Source of the DNA: CAYUHZ01 sp964444625
GTDB lineage: Bacteria; Patescibacteriota; Patescibacteriia; Patescibacteriales; GWC2-42-12
Direction: 5' to 3'
Length of the DNA stretch: 10,691 bases
Assembly: GCA_964444625.1 (NCBI GenBank)
Contig: CAYUHZ010000031.1
Span: 1 to 10,691, forward strand
Shown here piece by piece: positions 6,199 to 10,691 of this stretch. The position numbers and the translations under genes were made by a program. The notes under the pieces were generated by a model. It did no database searches, was not told where the DNA came from, and was given only the letters and a program-made list of their open reading frames with translations. How positions within the stretch are numbered: the first letter of the stretch is position 1; the number at the start of each line of letters is the position of its first letter.

Positions 6199-7347
6199 CT
6201 AACACAAACCGCCAAATAATTCCAGATACTTTTGCGCCGTATTCTGCCAATTGAACCTCTCTGCCTGAATTAATCCTTGGTTTTTTAAATTCAATCTTAA
6301 ATTATTATTATTTAAAACCTCTGCCATGGCATTGGCGATATCGGTAATATTGTACGGGTCAACCAGCAAAGCCCCTCTGCCAACAGTTTCCGGTAAAGAC
6401 GATGAAGCGCTGGTAATGACCGGCACGCCACAAGACATAGCTTCAAGCGGCGGAAAACCAAAACCTTCATAAAAAGAAGGGTAAATAAACAATGAAGCCG
6501 AACGATAAATATAAGGCCTGTCATCTGCGTCAATGTAATCTAGAAAAATAATATCATTCCGGTAATTAGAATTGCGCCATGCGCTCTTAACGCTGCCGGA
6601 TTTCCATCCCCAGCCACCTGCTAAAACCAGCTTATTAATACTTGAACCTTGGTTATTAGACCTAAATATATCATAAGCGCCAATCAACCCTTCAATATTT
6701 TTTCTCGGTTCTATCGTGCCTAAATATAAGAGGTATTGTTTGGGTAATTTGTATTTTTCCCGGATTTTTATTGCCCGATCGCTTTCGATTCTAGAATTAA
6801 CAAACATGGGGTTAATTGCAGAGCGAATAACAGTTATTTTTTCCGGTGGAATTGAGCATAAATCAATGACATCGGCCTTGGTGCTTTCCGAAACCGCAAC
6901 AATTCGGTCAAATTTATGCAACAGCCTCCTTATTCCAAGCATTCGATGCCAAAAATTTTTTCTCCAACTAAAAAATTCCGGATAGCGCAAAAAGGACAAA
7001 TCATGCACCGTGATAACACTCTTGGCTTGACCAGACAAACTGATAAAATTTAAATGGGGCATAAAAAAAAGATCGACTTTTAGAAGTCGGTCAACTTTTG
7101 GCCAATTCAAGCCTTTTTGCAATAAATAATTAAAAACTTTATTGGGATAACTCTTTTTTTCTACTCGAACATTTTTTTGATTAAAGCTCGGCAAGCGAGA
7201 GCTAACATCGCAATATGAATTATAAAAAAGCACGTATTCATTCTTCTGGTCATTGTCAAGCAAAGCTTTCACTAAATTCAAAGTATATTCTGATACTCCA
7301 CTATACTTAGCGTCCATCAAAGTTCTGATATCAAAACCTATTTTCAT
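6199..7347 (-). CDS. GT4 family glycosyltransferase (GT-B fold)
   Basis: This 382-aa cytosolic or membrane-associated enzyme has the GT-B architecture of family 4 retaining glycosyltransferases. The N-terminal domain begins MKIGFDIRTL with a Gly-containing loop at 17-20 (GVSE) and carries VHDLSFLRYPEF (114-125). The C-terminal donor domain starts near 204 and shows LGTIEPRKNIEGLI (209-222, with the phosphate-binding Arg215 and Lys216), GGWGWKS (244-250), YPSFYEGFGFPPLEAM (289-304), where E294-x7-E302 is the family's conserved EX7E motif, and SSSLPETVGRGALLVDP (315-331). Such enzymes often transfer mannose or other hexoses from nucleotide donors onto lipid-linked glycans. Donor and acceptor cannot be fixed. 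The gene starts 21 bases after the previous GT4 stop and is followed by a 45-base AT-rich gap before the 473-aa gene. Confidence 0.93.
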   Translation of the reverse strand: MKIGFDIRTLMDAKYSGVSEYTLNLVKALLDNDQKNEYVLFYNSYCDVSSRLPSFNQKNVRVEKKSYPNKVFNYLLQKGLNWPKVDRLLKVDLFFMPHLNFISLSGQAKSVITVHDLSFLRYPEFFSWRKNFWHRMLGIRRLLHKFDRIVAVSESTKADVIDLCSIPPEKITVIRSAINPMFVNSRIESDRAIKIREKYKLPKQYLLYLGTIEPRKNIEGLIGAYDIFRSNNQGSSINKLVLAGGWGWKSGSVKSAWRNSNYRNDIIFLDYIDADDRPYIYRSASLFIYPSFYEGFGFPPLEAMSCGVPVITSASSSLPETVGRGALLVDPYNITDIANAMAEVLNNNNLRLNLKNQGLIQAERFNWQNTAQKYLELFGGLC

Positions 7348-7368
7348 AGTTTCTTTGCCACAGAAAAA

Positions 7369-8469
7369 TTATTTAAATTTCTGCCACTCATTGTCCACGA
7401 AGCTTGCTATTTTTTTCTTAAACTCCTGGCTAGAAAATTTTTCCGCTTCTTTTTTGATGGTTTCAGGAAAATATCTGCCACAACTAAATTTCTTTATGAC
7501 TTTAACAAGGGAATCGATATGTTGGTCGCTAAAAAATTCTCCAGTAATACCCTCTCTTACTATTTCCATAGCGCCTCCCCGCTGATAAGCAATAACCGGC
7601 CTTCCTGAAGCCATTGCTTCAACCATGGTAATGCCAAAATCCTCTTCTTGAGGGTTGATAAAGGCAATGCAATTACTATATAACTTGGCTTGCTCTTCGT
7701 CGTTTACTCGCCCAAGAAATTCTATATTATCGTGGCCAGAGGCAATCTTTTGTAAACGTTTCATGTCAACTCCGTCGCCAAAAATTTTTAATTTTAAATC
7801 TAATTGTTTAAAAGCTTCAATGGCTATATCAATCCGCTTATAAGGCGCCAAGCGCCCGCCAACCAAGAAATAATCCTTGATGCCATCTGAAATGTAAAAA
7901 GATCCAACTTCCACCGGGGGGTAGATTACGGTCGATTGGCGCCGATAATACTTGGCTATCCTTTTTTGTACAGTCAAAGAATTGGCAACAAAAACATCAA
8001 CTCGATCAGCGGCTGCTTTATCCCACAATCTGATGTAATTTAATACTAAAGAAATTACTTTCTTCAAGTATTTATTATGTTTTAATTCATAGATATACTG
8101 ATGAGTATAATCCCAGACATATCTGGTCGGGGTATGGCAATAACAAATATGCAAAGTATTAGCTGAGGTAATCACGCCTTTGGCAAAGGCGCTGGCATCA
8201 GAAATAACAACATCATATCCTGACAAATCAAAAAACTCTACCGCCATTGGCATAAAAGGCATATACCACTGATAATGTTTGATGCCTCCTGGCAAGCGCT
8301 GAATAACCGATGTTTCAATGTGGCGGTCCTTGAAATATTTGTCACTATTCTTCTTTTCGTACAGCAAAGTAAAAATAGGCGCACCTGGATAAAGATCGGA
8401 CAAGGCTTTAAGAACTTTTTCCGCTCCTCCGTCTTGGGCTAAATGGTCGTGGACTAAGGCAACTTTCAT
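7369..8469 (-). CDS. GT4 family glycosyltransferase, WbaZ/mannosyltransferase-like
   Basis: This 366-aa GT-B enzyme begins MKVALVHDHLAQDGGAEKVL, with the GGAEKVL loop (14-20) typical of family 4 enzymes that act in O-antigen and capsule synthesis. CHTPTRYVWDY (111-121) is a strong marker of the WbaZ-like mannosyltransferase branch. The donor-binding half has VGGRLAPYKRID (203-214, with Arg206 and Lys211), LKIFGDGVD (227-235), NPQEEDFGITMVEAMASGRPVIAY (272-295; E276-x7-E284 is the EX7E motif) and GGAMEIVREGITG (298-310). It differs clearly from the neighbouring GT4, so the two probably add different sugars or linkages. It follows the initiating transferase by 88 AT-rich bases, which contain a 10-base palindrome at 8520-8529 but no evident promoter or terminator. 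The mannose specificity is only a family tendency. Confidence 0.94.
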   Translation of the reverse strand: MKVALVHDHLAQDGGAEKVLKALSDLYPGAPIFTLLYEKKNSDKYFKDRHIETSVIQRLPGGIKHYQWYMPFMPMAVEFFDLSGYDVVISDASAFAKGVITSANTLHICYCHTPTRYVWDYTHQYIYELKHNKYLKKVISLVLNYIRLWDKAAADRVDVFVANSLTVQKRIAKYYRRQSTVIYPPVEVGSFYISDGIKDYFLVGGRLAPYKRIDIAIEAFKQLDLKLKIFGDGVDMKRLQKIASGHDNIEFLGRVNDEEQAKLYSNCIAFINPQEEDFGITMVEAMASGRPVIAYQRGGAMEIVREGITGEFFSDQHIDSLVKVIKKFSCGRYFPETIKKEAEKFSSQEFKKKIASFVDNEWQKFK

Positions 8470-8557
8470 AAAATATAAATTGATATAAAATTATTAAGCC
8501 AGACTATAGGCAGGAAAATAACTTAAGTTAATTTTATCTTTGATTTTTTGATTTAAA

Positions 8558-9973
8558 TTATTCTGCTTTTCTGCCCTTAATAACCGCCAAGGGCGTGCGG
8601 AATAAAATAGCCAAATCAAGCCACAAAGACCAATTTTCAATATAATAATTATCCAATTTAACTTCCTCTTCAAAAGTTAAATCGCTTCTGCCTGATATTT
8701 GGGCAAGGCCGCTGATACCGGGTTTAACTGTAAGGACTTTCTTGTGATGATTTTCGTATTTTGCCACTTCTTCGGGCAAATGGGGTCGAGGGCCAACCAA
8801 GCTCATGTCTCCCTTAAAAACCATAAATAACTCCGGCAATTCATCAAAGCTCCAACGGCGGATAAATCTGCCGAACCGAGTAACGCGCGGATCGTCTTTT
8901 ATTTTTACCATCGGACCATCGGTGCGCAAATTTCTATCAGCCAATTCGTTATAGCGCATACTATCGGTTCCTGGCAACATAGATCTGAATTTAAAATAAC
9001 GAAATAGCCGGCCATTTTGTCCGACCCGATATAGCGGAGATCCATCGTCTCTCTCTGAAAAAAATACCGGCCCGATGGAATCAAGTTTGATTATCAAAGC
9101 TATGAGCAGTAAGACTGGGCTTAAAATTAAGATTAGAAGAAAAGAGCAGATTATATCAAAAATCCTCTTGGTAATCCTGCCCCAGCCATCCAATGGGGTT
9201 CTTTTAACCTCTACGATGGGGATGCCGGCGATTTCACTGACCTCGGTTTTAAGAACTTTTGCTTCCAATAAATCGGCGGCGTATTTAAAAGTCAGATGAT
9301 TCTCAAAGGCGAAATCAAAAATTCGCAAAACATCGGTTTTGCTTAAATTTGGATCGCTCTGTATTATTTCGTCAATCTCGTTAACTTTTAAAAAATCAGA
9401 TAATTCCTCAGCCGACTCAATGCTAAAATCATTTAACTTTCTAACCACTTCATAGCCGTATTTTTTATTGGCAGAAAATTCATGTATTAAAATATCGGTA
9501 GTTTTGCTATTGCCCACCATCACCACCTTATGAATTCCTATCCCGCTGCGAAAAAATGCTCGCTGGATAATTCTGACAATTAAACGCGCCAAGCTGACAT
9601 AAATGATAGCCAGCAACCAACCGGCCAAAACAATAAACCGGGAAGAAAACAATTCGCGAAAAAAGAAAATAAAAACAACTATCAAAACCAAGCCGGTTGA
9701 ACAAGCAAATACTACCCGGCTGACTTCGTTGAATAAACTTCTCGTGCCTTTGATGTTGTATAATCCGGCAAAAGAAAAAACTGCCAACCATGAAATGGAA
9801 ATCAAAAAAAGAATCTGCAGAAACTCCCCAAAAGGAAGGCTAAAAATTACCGGCCTGATCTCGGTTGCAAGTTGGGCAAACCTAATATGATAAGCTGAAA
9901 CACCGGCTAAAAAAATCATAACCAAGTCAAGCGGCACAAGCAAAAAAGAAAAAAACAACTCGCTTCGTTTCAT
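8558..9973 (-). CDS. Polyprenyl-phosphate sugar-1-phosphate transferase (initiating glycan transferase)
   Basis: This 471-aa polytopic membrane enzyme should move a sugar-1-phosphate from a nucleotide sugar to undecaprenyl-phosphate, the first step of lipid-linked glycan synthesis. It has four N-terminal hydrophobic helices at about 6-25, 51-71, 86-106 and 111-133, a Rossmann-like domain (HKVVMVGNSK, 148-157), and a C-terminal bacterial sugar transferase domain from about 266. That domain starts with a membrane segment (RIFDIICSFLLILILSP, 270-286) and carries YFKFRSM (326-332), DDPRVTRFGRFIRRWSFDELPEL (360-382, with the catalytic Asp377-Glu378), GDMSLVGPRP (388-397) and KPGISGLAQISGRSD (417-431). 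An insertion (DDGSPLY, 309-315) separates the ER and VGQNG blocks, which usually adjoin. It is the first gene after rnpB and probably heads the operon. The sugar it transfers (galactose, glucose or other) cannot be told from sequence. Confidence 0.95.
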   Translation of the reverse strand: MKRSELFFSFLLVPLDLVMIFLAGVSAYHIRFAQLATEIRPVIFSLPFGEFLQILFLISISWLAVFSFAGLYNIKGTRSLFNEVSRVVFACSTGLVLIVVFIFFFRELFSSRFIVLAGWLLAIIYVSLARLIVRIIQRAFFRSGIGIHKVVMVGNSKTTDILIHEFSANKKYGYEVVRKLNDFSIESAEELSDFLKVNEIDEIIQSDPNLSKTDVLRIFDFAFENHLTFKYAADLLEAKVLKTEVSEIAGIPIVEVKRTPLDGWGRITKRIFDIICSFLLILILSPVLLLIALIIKLDSIGPVFFSERDDGSPLYRVGQNGRLFRYFKFRSMLPGTDSMRYNELADRNLRTDGPMVKIKDDPRVTRFGRFIRRWSFDELPELFMVFKGDMSLVGPRPHLPEEVAKYENHHKKVLTVKPGISGLAQISGRSDLTFEEEVKLDNYYIENWSLWLDLAILFRTPLAVIKGRKAE

Positions 9974-10050
9974 AAAAAAATAGTTAATACCATTTACAAA
10001 AACGAAAATAGAAAAAACGCTATTCTCGGCTAAATTACTGTCAGGTTATA

Positions 10051-10078
10051 ATATTAAATTTCATTTATCCTAGGGCAA
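10051..10078 (-). promoter_or_regulatory. Possible promoter of the glycan operon overlapping the rnpB 3' end
   Basis: On the minus strand TTGCCC (10078-10073) and TAATAT (10056-10051) are separated by 16 bases and lie about 80 bases upstream of the sugar-transferase start. TTGCCC is part of the rnpB P1 helix, so the promoter would overlap the RNA gene. I see no rho-independent terminator between rnpB and the operon, only a U-rich stretch (GCGTTTTTTC, minus strand, around 10013-10022) without a stem, so read-through from rnpB is an alternative source of transcription. Confidence 0.3.
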
Positions 10079-10566
10079 GCTATAAGCCGGATTCTGTGCC
10101 GCCATAAGCGGCGATGATTATCTATCTAGCTCTATAATTACTTATCGAGTCAAGCGAGCCACTTTTCGTTCATCCTAAGATAGGATGAGTTTGCTCTTGC
10201 TCTAGGCAGGGTTTACCGTTCTCCGCTGTCACCAGCGGGAAAAAAACGTTGCTTAAGTTATTCGGATATCCAGATATAACCCAAACGTCGCTTAACTTTT
10301 CACCTTTCGCCGCTGCGTAGCAGCGGAAATTCCAAAAATCAATAAACAATCTCCTAATATCTTGAAATAAAAAGATATTTAAAAATTGAAAATAAAAAAT
10401 TGATAATTCCGATGCTACGCATCGGCTAGTATTGTCTCTGTGGCACTTTCCCTAAGATTGCTCTTGATGGACGTTATCCATTGCCTTTTTGCTTTTAATT
10501 TCTTAAAAGCAGAGTCCGGACTTTCCTCCCCGCCGAATCGGTAGGGCAATCATCCGCTTGCCCTAG
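10070..10566 (-). ncRNA. rnpB: Ribonuclease P RNA, bacterial type A-like
   Basis: This about 497-nt RNA is the catalytic subunit that trims tRNA 5' leaders. In RNA order the universally conserved blocks are present: GAGGAAAGUCCGGACUC (10528-10512), ACAGAGACAAUAC (10441-10429), GGUGAAA (10304-10298), GGUAAACCC (10217-10209) and ACAGAAUCCGGCUUAUA (10097-10081). P1 closes the molecule by perfect pairing of 10566-10556 with 10080-10070. Local stems include a GAAA-capped hairpin (10510-10491), a GUGA-capped CCGCUG stem near 10238-10223, a P16-like stem (10188-10181 with 10177-10170) and a GUAA-capped P18-like hairpin. Length exceeds the common 350-420 nt because of a long AT-rich P12 arm. The internal loop opposite P16 lacks the usual GGU. 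The mature ends are taken from P1 and may be longer. Confidence 0.96.
10309..10426 (-). other. Extended P12 arm of rnpB with palindromic ends
   Basis: Between the conserved ACAGAGA and GGUGAAA blocks lies a 118-base segment in the P12 position. Its two ends, 10309-10326 and 10409-10426, are inverted copies of each other with two mismatches. Each end is also itself palindromic (TGCGTAGCA at 10314-10322; TGCTACGCA at 10413-10421). Inside it is AT-rich, with ATCAAT (10338-10343) complementary to ATTGAT (10399-10404) and an apical hairpin pairing 10356-10363 with 10372-10379. The segment can fold either as one long P12 arm or as two local hairpins. Confidence 0.7.
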
Positions 10567-10599
10567 AATAATTGAAATTTAATGTTCAAAAACAATTTT

Positions 10600-10628
10600 A
10601 TACTACCATTATATCAACAAAAAGTCAA
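10600..10628 (-). promoter_or_regulatory. Likely sigma-70-type promoter of rnpB
   Basis: On the minus strand TTGACT (10628-10623) and TAGTAT (10605-10600) are spaced by 17 bases, predicting a start near 10593, about 10 bases before the extended P1 helix and about 27 before the canonical P1. A better -10 sequence, TATAAT (10613-10608), overlaps this region but is only 9 bases from TTGACT. The rest of 10567-10691 holds no gene I can support. Confidence 0.6.
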
Positions 10629-10691
10629 CTTTATGTGGCTCTACAATAAATAGTGTGGTGGAAAACCAAAAAGCAGTGGTAAAATTAGCTT

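Larger units (their letters stand above)
10054..10582 (-). repeat. 27-base imperfect inverted repeat bracketing rnpB (extended P1 stem)
   Basis: The plus-strand segment 10054-10080 is the reverse complement of 10556-10582 at 25 of 27 positions. The inner 11 bases are the rnpB P1 helix; the outer 16 are AT-rich and continue the pairing with one A·A mismatch and one G-U wobble in the RNA. The RNase P RNA would therefore be released from, or folded as, a helix about 27 bp long. Confidence 0.8.

Noticed and set aside
9603..9890. 95-aa plus-strand open frame
   Set aside because: Antisense to the membrane helices of the sugar transferase; its lysine/asparagine-rich product is what the complement of hydrophobic AT-rich codons gives.
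10013..10037. Terminator for rnpB ahead of the T-run
   Set aside because: The bases before GCGTTTTTTC contain a direct TAGC repeat, not an inverted one, so no stem forms.
10309..10426. CRISPR-like or tandem repeat reading of the palindromes
   Set aside because: Only two inverted copies exist, in the P12 position of an RNA gene, with no regular repeat-spacer pattern.

Overview
The window looks like a slice of a Candidate Phyla Radiation (Patescibacteria, Parcubacteria-like) chromosome. The pointers are AT-rich DNA, almost no Shine-Dalgarno sequences, very tight gene packing with 4-base ATGA overlaps, a short RmlA, and families that are familiar from CPR surface-polysaccharide loci. The lineage is inferred from style and family resemblance; no marker gene is present. 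TGA is used as a real stop (three ATGA junctions), so the TGA=Gly code of Absconditabacteria/Gracilibacteria does not apply.

All recognised genes lie on the minus strand and read from right to left. At the right edge, 10070-10566 is rnpB, the RNA of ribonuclease P, with its own likely promoter at 10600-10628. It has three oddities: a terminal P1 stem that can extend to about 27 bp, a long AT-rich P12 arm bounded by palindromes, and no GGU in the internal loop that normally contacts the tRNA CCA end.

Downstream of rnpB is a polysaccharide (cell-surface glycan) operon of twelve genes that continues past the left edge. In transcription order it holds: a membrane polyprenyl-phosphate sugar-1-phosphate transferase (8558-9973) that would start the lipid-linked glycan; two GT-B family 4 glycosyltransferases (7369-8469, 6199-7347); an unrecognised 473-aa membrane-anchored extracytoplasmic protein (4732-6153) coupled to a 61-aa two-helix membrane protein (4550-4735); an RmlC-like cupin (4083-4553); a HIT-family nucleotide hydrolase (3663-4073); rmlB (2688-3656); a Nudix hydrolase (2167-2715); rmlD (1316-2170); an AT-only repeat spacer (1218-1315); rmlA (492-1217); and a partial family 2 glycosyltransferase (1-489).

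RmlA, RmlB, the RmlC-like protein and RmlD together give a plausible complete route from glucose-1-phosphate to dTDP-L-rhamnose. The GT2, of a type often assigned as rhamnosyltransferase, and the GT4 enzymes would use that and other sugar donors to build a glycan on the lipid carrier started by the first gene. No flippase, polymerase or chain-length gene is visible, so part of the locus must lie outside the window. The 473-aa/61-aa pair is the least explained part of the operon. There are no tRNAs, CRISPR arrays, transposases or phage genes here.
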